Source: Treponema sp. (GTDB lineage: Bacteria; Spirochaetota; Spirochaetia; Treponematales; Treponemataceae). From it: a DNA stretch of 64,000 nt. The notes below the pieces were generated by a model that was not told the origin of the DNA, did no database searches, and was given only the letters and a program-made list of their open reading frames with translations. The stretch spans positions 62,001-126,000 of the forward strand of contig JAEEIU010000027.1 of the NCBI GenBank assembly GCA_016281495.1. The letters are read 5' to 3'. The position numbers and the translations under genes are program-made. Below are positions 54,385 through 62,862 of this stretch, one piece after another. Numbering within the stretch: the stretch's first letter is position 1; each line of letters opens with the position of its first letter.

Positions 54385-54414
54385 TTGGACTTTTTTTCAA
54401 TAATTCAGTATATT
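54385..54414 (+). promoter_or_regulatory. Leaderless promoter of lon
   Basis: TTGGAC, 18 bp, TATATT, then 7 nt to ATG at 54422; no ribosome site. Confidence 0.55.
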
Positions 54415-54421
54415 ATCTTGT

Positions 54422-56992
54422 ATGAGCAAGGATAAAAATTCAAACAAGCAGAAAAGCAACTCAAACAATACATTTTCTCTTCCGGCAGAGCAGATTCTCC
54501 CGAACAAACTATACATCGTGCCTATCAGCGGACGTCCCATTTTTCCGGGCATTTTTACGCCACTGATGATCAACAATCAGGAAGACACCAAGGTAATCGA
54601 AAAGGCATGCGAGGGCGACAATTACATCGGTATCGTCATGCTCAAGAACGACGCGGAGAAACCCACACTTGCCGATGTGCATGATGTTGGAACCGTTGCA
54701 AGGATCATAAAGAAGATAAACCTCCCGGACGGCGGAATAAACGTTTTCGTCTCAACACTTGAACGCTTCAAGATACGGAAGGCATTGAGCGCCTCAAATC
54801 CGATGGTTGCGGCAGTTGACTATCTTGAGGACCAGGAGGACGATACTTTTGAGGTAAAGGCCCTGACACGTGCCCTCATCAGCGAGATGAAGGAAGTAAG
54901 CGAGAACAACCCCATGTTCAGCGAGGAAATGCGCCTTAATATGGTGAACATCGATCATCCGGGAAAAATCGCCGACTTTATCGCATCCATACTGAACATC
55001 GACAAGGACGAACAGCAAAAGGTACTTGAGACAACGAGTGTACGCGACAGAATGCAGCAGGTGCTGATCTACATCAAGAAGGAACAGGAAATCCTCCGCG
55101 TTCAAAAGAAAATCCAAAACGAACTGAACGACAGGGTGGAAAAAAACCAGAGGGACTATTTCCTGCGAGAAGAACTAAAGGCAATTCAGGAAGAACTGGG
55201 AATAGCATCCGACCCAAAGAGCAGCGACTACCAGAAATTCAAGGCAAAAATCGACTCATTCAACTTTACGGGAGAGGTAAAGGAGACCGTCTACAGCGAG
55301 CTTGAAAAATTCCAGCTTCTGGACCCGCACGACCCGGAATACAACACCGTAAGGAATTACCTTGACCTCATAATCAACCTGCCGTGGAACGAAAAACCTG
55401 TGGAACAGTTCAACCTTCAGGAAGCGGAAAAAATCCTGGACGAGGACCACTATGGCCTTGAGGACGTAAAAAAACGCATCATGGAATATCTTGCAGTACG
55501 CAAACTCAAGCACGACGGAAAAGGCTCCGTACTTATTCTTGTGGGACCGCCAGGTGTGGGAAAGACAAGCATCGGACGCTCAATCGCACGCGCAATGAAC
55601 AAGAAATTCTACCGCTTTAGTGTTGGTGGAGAACACGACGAGGCAAAGATCAAGGGTTTCAGGAGGACCTATGTGGCCGCCATGCCCGGACAGATTCTTG
55701 AGGGCCTCAAAATCACAAAATCCGCATCCCCAGTCTTCATGATAGACGAAATCGACAAGATGAACGCATCACACCAGGGGGATCCATCCGCAGCACTTCT
55801 TGAGGTACTGGACCCTGAGCAGAACGTCAGCTTCAGGGACACATACCTTGACCTGCCGTTTGACGTAAGCAACGTATTCTTCATCTTAACCGCAAACACT
55901 TTGGACACGATTCCTCAGCCACTTTTGGACCGGGCGGAAATAATCGAACTTTCAGGCTACATCGACCAGGAAAAAATCGAGATTGCAAAGAAATACCTCC
56001 TTCCAAAGACTCTAAAGAAAAACGGCCTTAAGAAAAATCAGGTAAAGCTTACAAAAAATGCCTATGCGCTAATTGCAACTGAATATGCACGTGAGGCAGG
56101 AGTACGCAATTACGAAAAGTGCCTGGACAAAATATGCCGCAAACTCATCCGCGAGCAGGTGAACGAATATGAAAAACAGAACCCGCCTGCTCCATGTCCG
56201 ACAATCAGCGACATAAAAAAGAAAAAGGCAGCATCCCTTCCCGTCCAGAACGAAAAGAAGCTGAGCAAGGAAGAAGAACAGGAAATGAACGAAAGGCTCC
56301 TCAAGGAAGAGCAGGAAAAATATGCCGCAGAGGAATCCAAAAAAATCTCCAGTGCATTTGCAGACAAATCATTCAACATAGACATTCCGGAAGTAAGGAA
56401 ATACCTGGGCAAGGCAGTTTTTGACGAAAGCCAGATAAAGACCGCATCGGTTCCTGGAACTGCAATAGGACTTGCATGGACAAGCATGGGTGGAGATACC
56501 CTCATTCTTGAAAGCATTTCATTTGAATCAGAAAAGGGCGGACTCCAGCTTACAGGCCAGATGGGAGACGTAATGAAGGAAAGCGCCCAAATCGCAATCA
56601 ACTGGGCCAAGCAGTACGCAATCAGCAACAAATACAGGGACAGCCAGTGGTTTGAAAAGAACACGGTCCACCTGCACATACCCGAGGGTGCCACACCAAA
56701 GGACGGACCTTCTGCGGGCATTACGATGGCAACAACCTTTGTATCACTGTTCAGCGGAAGGAAAATCAAGCCGAACCTTGCGATGACAGGAGAATTGAGC
56801 CTTACAGGTCAGGTGCTTCCAATCGGAGGCCTCAGGGAAAAAACCGTTGCGGCAAAGAGGAACAAAATCAAGACAATCATAATTCCATCCGCAAACCAGA
56901 GGGACCTGGACGAAATCCCCGAGCACGTAAAGCAGGGCATAAAATTCATTCCGGTGAGCCGTGTGGAAGAAGTGATGAAGCTGGTGTTCTGA
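54422..56992 (+). CDS. lon: ATP-dependent protease Lon
   Basis: 856 residues: N-terminal substrate domain (about 25-230), coiled helix region, AAA+ with GPPGVGKTSIGRSIARAMN (about 375) and MIDEIDKMNASHQGDPSAALLEVLDPEQN, and a C-terminal Ser-Lys protease domain with TPKDGPSAGITMATT (catalytic Ser) and REKTVAAKRN (Lys). Between the ATPase lid and protease domain lies an extra charged stretch of about 65 residues (about 583-650, rich in Lys and Glu) not seen in short Lon proteins. Start without ribosome site, 7 nt after a -10 box. Confidence 0.95.
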   Translation: MSKDKNSNKQKSNSNNTFSLPAEQILPNKLYIVPISGRPIFPGIFTPLMINNQEDTKVIEKACEGDNYIGIVMLKNDAEKPTLADVHDVGTVARIIKKINLPDGGINVFVSTLERFKIRKALSASNPMVAAVDYLEDQEDDTFEVKALTRALISEMKEVSENNPMFSEEMRLNMVNIDHPGKIADFIASILNIDKDEQQKVLETTSVRDRMQQVLIYIKKEQEILRVQKKIQNELNDRVEKNQRDYFLREELKAIQEELGIASDPKSSDYQKFKAKIDSFNFTGEVKETVYSELEKFQLLDPHDPEYNTVRNYLDLIINLPWNEKPVEQFNLQEAEKILDEDHYGLEDVKKRIMEYLAVRKLKHDGKGSVLILVGPPGVGKTSIGRSIARAMNKKFYRFSVGGEHDEAKIKGFRRTYVAAMPGQILEGLKITKSASPVFMIDEIDKMNASHQGDPSAALLEVLDPEQNVSFRDTYLDLPFDVSNVFFILTANTLDTIPQPLLDRAEIIELSGYIDQEKIEIAKKYLLPKTLKKNGLKKNQVKLTKNAYALIATEYAREAGVRNYEKCLDKICRKLIREQVNEYEKQNPPAPCPTISDIKKKKAASLPVQNEKKLSKEEEQEMNERLLKEEQEKYAAEESKKISSAFADKSFNIDIPEVRKYLGKAVFDESQIKTASVPGTAIGLAWTSMGGDTLILESISFESEKGGLQLTGQMGDVMKESAQIAINWAKQYAISNKYRDSQWFEKNTVHLHIPEGATPKDGPSAGITMATTFVSLFSGRKIKPNLAMTGELSLTGQVLPIGGLREKTVAAKRNKIKTIIIPSANQRDLDEIPEHVKQGIKFIPVSRVEEVMKLVF

Positions 56993-57012
56993 ATCAGGGC
57001 ATTATAAAGATA

Positions 57013-58296
57013 ATGAAGGGAAAGATGGCTTTCATTTTAAAGGACAAGATTAAGAGTTCTCAGCGGCTAAGAAAAATGGGACAGATCTTTTACCTCACAT
57101 GCTCCAATTTCAACGGCAACAATCTCTGGGACAGCGCATCCGCATGCTCCTTCGGCTTTATCTTTTCTTTTGTTCCTCTTGCACTGATTATTTTTACCGT
57201 GCTCGTGGGAATACTCCGTGTCAATCCGGCACTGATTGACTATGTAAATGCTTTTTCGGATGAGATAGAGACTATCGTTGACATCAAGCCTTTTATCGAC
57301 AACATCCTGAACAAGAAGAATTTTCATGTCCTTGACATCTTCCTGGCTGTATGGATTATCTGGATGGCTCGAAAAATGTTCATTTCCATAATCCGCGCCA
57401 TGACAAAGATTTTCAACTACCAGAGAAAACACCGGGGAATCCTGAACCAGGCCCTTATGTTCATCTCTGAATTCCTTTTTGTAATCGTGATCACGGCAAT
57501 TATAATCTTTATCTTCAGCTTTAATCAGCTGGTCTCCGCAAATGTCTTTGAGCCGCTCAGAAAACTGCTGCCTGAAATAGTCAACCAAAGCTCGAACAAC
57601 ATTTTTTCATTCGCAATGTATTTTGTAATTTTTATCTTCACCTTTTTCGCCTATAGAGTGCTTTCAGGAACAAAACCGCCGGTCTTGATATGTTTTTTAT
57701 GCGGTCTCCTGGATTCAGTCTGCTTCTTCTTTATTTCGATGTGGGTCTCAAAGTTCATGAACCTTACAAACTACAACATAGTCTACGGAACAATAAGCAC
57801 AGTCATCGTACTGATGATGATTATATATTCATTCTTCATTTTCTTCCTTTTCTTTGCCCAGATGATTTATGTAATCCAGAATTTCCAGCTTCTCATTGAA
57901 TGTGAGGTATATCTCCTTCCACCCAGCGAGAAAAAGGGATGGTTTGTGTCCCTGCGCCGCATTCTTTTTATAAACCCCACTTCATTGAAGACGGCCGAAA
58001 ACGCAAGATCATACAAAAAAGGCGATGTCATTTTTGATGCTGGTCAGAAAGTCGATTCAGTGTATTACCTTCGCAGCGGAATAATCCGTGAGCAGATCGG
58101 AGATGTAATCATAGAGCACAAAAAAGGCATGTTCATAGGGGATACACTTTGCCTTCTGGACGAAGGATTCAGGGGTAGGGGCATTGCTGCAACAGACTGC
58201 AAGGTTTTGATTTTTACCGGGCAGGAGTTCAAATCATTTATAAAAAGGTCTCCGCTTGCCGCATCAAAAGCCCTGTCCAAACTCGCCGAGATATAA
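57013..58296 (+). CDS. YihY-family membrane protein fused to a cyclic-nucleotide-binding-like domain
   Basis: 427 residues. The first 300 form the YihY/BrkB membrane fold with six or so helices (SFGFIFSFVPLALIIFTVLVGIL, FLAVWIIWMARKMFISIIRAM, YGTISTVIVLMMIIYSFFIFFL). The last 110 resemble a Crp/cNMP-binding beta-barrel (YKKGDVIFDAGQKVDSVYYLRSGIIREQI, KKGMFIGDTLCLLDEGFRGRGIAATDCKVLIFTGQEFKSF). The phosphate-binding RxxxxxE/A cassette of true cNMP sites is not clearly conserved. Start at 57013 or 57025 (AAGGGA before the latter). Confidence 0.82.
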   Translation: MKGKMAFILKDKIKSSQRLRKMGQIFYLTCSNFNGNNLWDSASACSFGFIFSFVPLALIIFTVLVGILRVNPALIDYVNAFSDEIETIVDIKPFIDNILNKKNFHVLDIFLAVWIIWMARKMFISIIRAMTKIFNYQRKHRGILNQALMFISEFLFVIVITAIIIFIFSFNQLVSANVFEPLRKLLPEIVNQSSNNIFSFAMYFVIFIFTFFAYRVLSGTKPPVLICFLCGLLDSVCFFFISMWVSKFMNLTNYNIVYGTISTVIVLMMIIYSFFIFFLFFAQMIYVIQNFQLLIECEVYLLPPSEKKGWFVSLRRILFINPTSLKTAENARSYKKGDVIFDAGQKVDSVYYLRSGIIREQIGDVIIEHKKGMFIGDTLCLLDEGFRGRGIAATDCKVLIFTGQEFKSFIKRSPLAASKALSKLAEI

Positions 58297-58328
58297 CCAA
58301 CCCTTGCCTTTAAGCCATCTATTAAAAC

Positions 58329-58369
58329 AAAAAAAATGCGGAACATGCACAATACCATGCAGCCCCGCA
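58329..58369 (-). terminator. Rho-independent terminator of the secreted-protease operon
   Basis: Minus-strand stem TGCGG (58369-58365) with CCGCA (58341-58337), inner TGCA pairing, followed by eight T. Confidence 0.7.
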
Positions 58370-58392
58370 CTCAGTAACGTTTGAAACACCCT

Positions 58393-59013
58393 TTATTTCT
58401 CTTCCACAGCTTTTAGCACCGCTCTTGCCATATCACAGTGTTTACCAAGCCTGCGGTCCAGTTCTTCCTGAGCAGTATCATATTCATCGACCCGCTCAAA
58501 ATCATGAATCGTAAAATTATCTCCGGTCACATAGTAATTGAATGTTCCAAGATAAATGGCCTGTATATCATTGGGAACGTCAACTTCAAATGCGGCAGGC
58601 AGCGGAAGATAAATCATCGCCATGTTGCTTCCAAAGAAATACATATTGAAAGGGCTGGAAAATTTAAAGCTGTTGGGAGTCTTTTTCAGTCTTCTTACCT
58701 GAATGATAAAAGTCTCACCGATGCTGTACTCTGTCTGGTTTTCCTTGACGAAAGTCGATTTGTTGCTTCCAAAAGTATCAGAAGGATCTTCAACGTAAGG
58801 AACAACATAAGTATCCGGCTTTTCTGCGCAAGAATCTGGAAGGCCGCGTGTCTTGAAAATGAAGTCACGGCTCTCGTCAAAAATCACATTTACCTTTCCC
58901 ACAAAAATTACTTTTTTAGAATCTGGCTTGATTGCAGGAGCTTCTGAGAAGGCACAGATATTGCATGCAACCAGTACAAGACCAGCCAACAGGTATTTAT
59001 AAATCTTTTTCAT
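58393..59013 (-). CDS. Exported protein of unknown function
   Basis: About 206 residues with signal peptide (KKIYKYLLAGLVLVACNICAFSEA). Contains VIFVGKVNVIFDESRDF and a C-terminal QAIYLGTFNYYVTGDNFTIHDFERVDEYDTAQEELD stretch, which fits a beta-sandwich typical of some gut treponeme surface proteins, but no named family is recognised. ATG at 59013 follows GGAGG and overlaps the preceding stop (TAATG), so it is co-translated with the lipoprotein gene. Last gene before a terminator. Confidence 0.75.
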   Translation of the reverse strand: MKKIYKYLLAGLVLVACNICAFSEAPAIKPDSKKVIFVGKVNVIFDESRDFIFKTRGLPDSCAEKPDTYVVPYVEDPSDTFGSNKSTFVKENQTEYSIGETFIIQVRRLKKTPNSFKFSSPFNMYFFGSNMAMIYLPLPAAFEVDVPNDIQAIYLGTFNYYVTGDNFTIHDFERVDEYDTAQEELDRRLGKHCDMARAVLKAVEEK

Positions 59014-59573
59014 TACTTTACCTCCTTCAGCCTGCTTTGGATAACAGGCTCCCATTCAGTTCCCTTATATCTCCTCAGGGCCTCCTGAAGACATTCTATC
59101 TCCTGCTTCTTGGGATTGGTCGTGGCAAACAGGCCTGTCATCGGTACATTCTCTCCCTCTTTGAACGAGTCCTGTCCACTGTAATAACCAAAGTAATAAA
59201 TGCCGGGTTTTTCAGGAATCTTTATGTCAAATTCCTTATACTGCATCGGATAAACATCATTCCAGTAATACACTACTCGGCCATAATCAACTGACCCAGA
59301 AACCCATTCAAGCCTGTATCTTGAACCAGGTGCCACAGGGGCTGAAACTATGTACGGTCCTTCCAGCTGCTGATAATCAGGCTGATACTCAGAATCACAC
59401 TGAGACCAGTACATTGACCAGTCATTTCCGTAAAAACCAATAAAAATCACGGAATTTTCCGGAGTTTCCTGGCTTGCCCTCTCCTTATAGTCAAAGTTGG
59501 TTACTTTAGCAGAAAGGCAACCAGTAAGCAGGAACGCAAGCACTCCCGCAAACATCAATGAAATTTTTTTCAT
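59013..59573 (-). CDS. Lipoprotein of unknown function
   Basis: 186 residues; classical lipobox LLTGC (C19). The mature part is rich in Tyr and Trp (NDWSMYWSQCDSEYQPDYQQLEG, YYWNDVYPMQYKEFDIKIPEKPGIYYFGYYSG) and ends in an amphipathic helix (CLQEALRRYKG). Its paragraph PGIYYFGYYSG recalls the GTFNYYVTG of the next protein, so the two may be distant paralogues. Begins 19 bp after the protease gene; ribosome site AAGGAGA. Confidence 0.75.
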   Translation of the reverse strand: MKKISLMFAGVLAFLLTGCLSAKVTNFDYKERASQETPENSVIFIGFYGNDWSMYWSQCDSEYQPDYQQLEGPYIVSAPVAPGSRYRLEWVSGSVDYGRVVYYWNDVYPMQYKEFDIKIPEKPGIYYFGYYSGQDSFKEGENVPMTGLFATTNPKKQEIECLQEALRRYKGTEWEPVIQSRLKEVK

Positions 59574-59592
59574 TTATTTTATCTCCTTTTTT

Positions 59593-61296
59593 TTAAAAAC
59601 CTAATGAAACATAGAATACGACAGAATTAACAGTGCCGTCATATTCTGACTCCATGAATTCGAAGTATTTCCTGCCCTTGAATGCAATTCCCAAACCAGG
59701 ATGGCATGAAAGTGATGATGTATATGTAAATCTAATGCCTGCTTCATACACAAAAGACAGCATCGGTTCAAACGATCCCATACCGCCCGCAGAGATGCCA
59801 ATCTCTCCATAAGGGATAATCTCAAATGAATAATAATCCAAAGGAACTTGCACAAGTCCGCTCATCTGGAAAGAAAGCTTTGAAGTATACGGAGTCGAAG
59901 CCTTGTAAATTCCCAATCCCATACCGGTTACATCACTAAAACAGTATATTAACTCTGCTCCGAAATTAAAGCCCTGATCACTCAACGGAAGCTCAAAGGC
60001 CCCTTTGATAAAAATTGTTTCTGTGGAATTAATTCCAGCAAAGCTTAAACCACCGTAATTACTCTCCGTATCCTTATCCTTTTTCTTGCTTTCCTTGCCG
60101 TCATTTTTCTTTTCCTGCTCTGTATTTGCCGCACTTGAATCAAGACGCCAGAGGCCGTGTTCCTTTATCCATTCAGTTGTAAATGATACTTGATCATCAC
60201 CCTCGCCTGCAGTAAAAGCAATCGTTACTTTGTCTTTTGTTGATTCAACAACTTCTGTCTTGTAGGAATAAGATTTATCCGCCGTTGAGCCGTATTTCTT
60301 GAACAACTGGTATGCACACGCATAGCGCAGACCTTCTGCCGGATTAGAATTGAAAACATCAGAAACCGTAGAGCAGACACTTGTCGGGGCAAAGCGAAGT
60401 ACAGATTCAAAATCCTTCTGTCCGTCCACAGATGCCTTATGGAAAGAAATAAAGTTTATCAGGGAAGTATATTTCTGGCTTGAATCACCGAGTGCCTGTG
60501 CAAGTTTGAACGCCCTGTCCTTTGCAGATGATGATTCACCAGAAGAGATGCTGTTTATCATCTTTTTAATCTGGGCGGCAGGAATTGCAAAGTTTACAGA
60601 ATCACGATAAGCGGCCTTCCATGTGTTGATGCCGACCACAAGGTATTTATTGCCCGAAGAAATCAAAAGCGGTCCGCCTGAATTACCATAATCAACCTGT
60701 GCGGAATGCTGAATTATTGTGGAGATTTCAGGATTCAAAAGCTCCTTGATTCTTGCACGGGAATTGGTTACAGTACCCTTTCCAAACTGCCACACAGGCT
60801 CATCTCCAAGTGCCGGAAAACCAGCAGACCATACTTCCTGTCCGTCCTTTAGGGCTGTCTCGGAAAACTCCAGGCCTTTCGTAAAGGGTCTCTCACCGTT
60901 CTTGAATGCAAGGATTGCTATGTCGATGTCATCGTCCGTTGCTACAATCTTAAGACCCTCGTATTTTGTAATCGCACCGGTCTCATCGTCCTCAAATTCC
61001 ACAGAAACGGTTTCTGAATTTGCCACAACATGGCGGCTTGTCACAATGTAGTTTGTTCCGTCTTTTGCAACCCAGACAAATCCAGAGCCGAATCCGCCCT
61101 CAAGATATGAGTCAATTGCCTTTGAATAGGTGTTGTATCCTTCGCTCTTGAGCTCCTTGCTCATGTTCTTGAAAAAGTCAACATACTCCGCATAATACTG
61201 CTGACGGACAATGCCAACGTACTGCTTTACCTGTGCATAAACAAAACCAGGAATCAGCATGAAAAACAGTATGATACTTAAAAACAATTTTTTCAT
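59593..61296 (-). CDS. Secreted trypsin-like serine protease with C-terminal beta-barrel-like domain
   Basis: 567 residues from ATG at 61296 (AAAGGA upstream). Signal peptide ending VYAQ; S1-type protease core with TSRHVV (H89), DDIDIAIL (D125) and GNSGGPL (S206); a middle domain; a charged KEKKNDGKESKKKDKD linker (about 385-400); and a C-terminal about 160-residue part with alternating strands ending VNSVVFYVSLGF, whose final Phe fits an outer-membrane barrel signal. It differs from HtrA/DegP, which carry PDZ domains instead. First gene of a three-gene operon. Confidence 0.85.
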   Translation of the reverse strand: MKKLFLSIILFFMLIPGFVYAQVKQYVGIVRQQYYAEYVDFFKNMSKELKSEGYNTYSKAIDSYLEGGFGSGFVWVAKDGTNYIVTSRHVVANSETVSVEFEDDETGAITKYEGLKIVATDDDIDIAILAFKNGERPFTKGLEFSETALKDGQEVWSAGFPALGDEPVWQFGKGTVTNSRARIKELLNPEISTIIQHSAQVDYGNSGGPLLISSGNKYLVVGINTWKAAYRDSVNFAIPAAQIKKMINSISSGESSSAKDRAFKLAQALGDSSQKYTSLINFISFHKASVDGQKDFESVLRFAPTSVCSTVSDVFNSNPAEGLRYACAYQLFKKYGSTADKSYSYKTEVVESTKDKVTIAFTAGEGDDQVSFTTEWIKEHGLWRLDSSAANTEQEKKNDGKESKKKDKDTESNYGGLSFAGINSTETIFIKGAFELPLSDQGFNFGAELIYCFSDVTGMGLGIYKASTPYTSKLSFQMSGLVQVPLDYYSFEIIPYGEIGISAGGMGSFEPMLSFVYEAGIRFTYTSSLSCHPGLGIAFKGRKYFEFMESEYDGTVNSVVFYVSLGF

Positions 61297-61332
61297 TATG
61301 TACATCCTTTTATAAATTAATTCAATGTAACC

Positions 61333-61361
61333 ACTATAACCTATTATTTTGACTGTGTAAA
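61333..61361 (-). promoter_or_regulatory. Promoter of the secreted-protease operon
   Basis: Minus strand TTTACA (61361-61356), 17 bp, TATAGT (61338-61333); leader of about 30 nt with an AAAGGA ribosome site. Confidence 0.5.
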
Positions 61362-61456
61362 CCAATTCTTCCTGAAGTTTGAAGTTTTTTCAAATGATGC
61401 CCTATTTGATGACAAAGATGAATTAAGCCATAAACATTGATTTCCGGGGTTTTTTA

Positions 61457-61486
61457 TTGACATATATTACCATTTTATGCTAATAT
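61457..61486 (+). promoter_or_regulatory. Promoter of yebC
   Basis: TTGACA, 18 bp, TAATAT; leader of about 28 nt with GAGGAG before ATG. Confidence 0.6.
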
Positions 61487-61520
61487 CTATGCAAAATCGG
61501 TTTATATAGAGGAGTTCCCA

Positions 61521-62267
61521 ATGTCAGGACACAGTAAATGGTCAACCATCAAACATGCAAAGGGTATTGCAGATGCTAAACGTGGACAGTTGTTCACCAA
61601 ATTCATAAAGGAAATTTCAATCGCTGCAAAAATGGGCGGTGGGGATCCTGATTCAAACCCACGTCTCCGTACGGCCATGCTCAAGGCAAAAGCCGCATCC
61701 ATGCCAAAAGATAACATTGAACGTGCAATCAAGAAAGGTACCGGTGAATTGGGTGCCGTATCTTATGAAGAGCTTGTATACGAAGGATACGCAGCCGGTG
61801 GTGTTGCAGTTCTCGTGGAAGTTCTTACAGACAACAAGAACCGCGCAGCCGCAGACGTACGCAACATTTTCAACAAGAATGGCGGAAACCTCGGAACTTC
61901 AGGTTCAGTAAGCCGCATGTTCGACCGCAAGGGTGTAATTGAATATGATGCCGAAAAGGTAAACGAAGACGAGCTCATGGAAGTAGCACTTGAAGCCGGA
62001 GCTGAAGACATCGTTACAGAGGACGGAGTTACAACCGTTACAACAGATCCAAGCTCATTCGATTCAGTACTTGAAGCACTTCAGGCAAAGAACTACGAGT
62101 CACTTTCTGCTGCAGTAAGCATGGTTCCACAGGCTTATACTTCTGTTGATGCAGACACAGCCAAGAAAGTCGCAAAGCTCATCAACAAGCTTGAAGAAAA
62201 CGACGACGTACAGAACGTATGGTCTACAGTAGAATATCCGGATGACTTTGATCCAGATGCAGAGTAA
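61521..62267 (+). CDS. yebC: YebC/PmpR-family protein
   Basis: 248 residues, beginning [31 protein letters not shown], with [49 protein letters not shown] and [11 protein letters not shown], all typical. YebC proteins were long called transcriptional regulators; recent work ties the family to translation of proline-rich stretches. Followed by a terminator and ruvC. The common yebC-ruvC order supports the call. Confidence 0.96.
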   Translation: MSGHSKWSTIKHAKGIADAKRGQLFTKFIKEISIAAKMGGGDPDSNPRLRTAMLKAKAASMPKDNIERAIKKGTGELGAVSYEELVYEGYAAGGVAVLVEVLTDNKNRAAADVRNIFNKNGGNLGTSGSVSRMFDRKGVIEYDAEKVNEDELMEVALEAGAEDIVTEDGVTTVTTDPSSFDSVLEALQAKNYESLSAAVSMVPQAYTSVDADTAKKVAKLINKLEENDDVQNVWSTVEYPDDFDPDAE

Positions 62268-62292
62268 TTCAAGCTACTGGTAAATACAGAAA

Positions 62293-62317
62293 AGCGGTCA
62301 TGTGGCCGCTTTTTTTT
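62293..62317 (+). terminator. Terminator-like hairpin between yebC and ruvC
   Basis: Stem AGCGG...CCGCT (62293-62310) with further inner pairing, followed by seven to eight T. It ends 12 nt before the ruvC start, so ruvC would be expressed by read-through. Confidence 0.75.
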
Positions 62318-62328
62318 ATGGAAGGAAT

Positions 62329-62820
62329 ATGGCGAAAAAAAGGCGTGTAATGGGAATTGACCCGGGGCTTGCAAACACAGGATTCGGCATAATTGACTCA
62401 TTGAACGGTAAACTCCATGCCGTAAGCTACGGTGTAATAGAAACGGATTCTCAGGAAGACCATTCAATAAGGCTACTGTCCCTTTACAACAGGCTGCTTG
62501 CCATAATAGATGAATTCCGGCCGGATGAAGCCGAGATGGAAACCCTTTATTTTTCCAGAAACAGCTCTTCCGCCATGCCTGTGGCCGAAGCAAAGGGAGT
62601 CATAACCTTATGCCTTGCCCAGCAGAACATACCGGTTCATTTTTACACACCAAACCAGATCAAATCCACGGTAACCGGAACTGCAAGCGCCGACAAGGAA
62701 ACCGTAGAGCACTGTGTAAGGCTTCTTTTGAACCTAAAGGAGCCTCCAAAGCCTGACCATGCCTCCGATGCCCTGGCTGGAGCAATAACGCACATTCATT
62801 CAAGCATCGCATTTGGTTAA
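62329..62820 (+). CDS. ruvC: Crossover junction endodeoxyribonuclease RuvC
   Basis: Resolves Holliday junctions. 163 residues from ATG at 62329 (GGAAGGA upstream; an earlier in-frame GTG falls inside the terminator). Catalytic acidic residues sit in MGIDPGLANTGFGI, EMETLYFSRNSSSAMPVAEAKGV, and HASDALAGAITH. Other conserved phrases are YTPNQIKSTVTG and KETVEHCVRLLL. ruvA and ruvB are not next to it in the window. Confidence 0.95.
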   Translation: MAKKRRVMGIDPGLANTGFGIIDSLNGKLHAVSYGVIETDSQEDHSIRLLSLYNRLLAIIDEFRPDEAEMETLYFSRNSSSAMPVAEAKGVITLCLAQQNIPVHFYTPNQIKSTVTGTASADKETVEHCVRLLLNLKEPPKPDHASDALAGAITHIHSSIAFG

Positions 62821-62827
62821 AACAGGT

Positions 62828-62856
62828 TTGACATAAAATGAATCTTGTTTCATAAT
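62828..62856 (+). promoter_or_regulatory. Leaderless promoter of the last gene
   Basis: TTGACA, 17 bp, CATAAT, then 6 nt (ATATAT) to ATG at 62863; no ribosome site. Confidence 0.6.
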
Positions 62857-62862
62857 ATATAT

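Noticed and set aside
62302-62328. GTG start for ruvC
   Set aside because: It falls in the terminator stem and T-run; ATG 62329 has a ribosome site and the family N-terminus.
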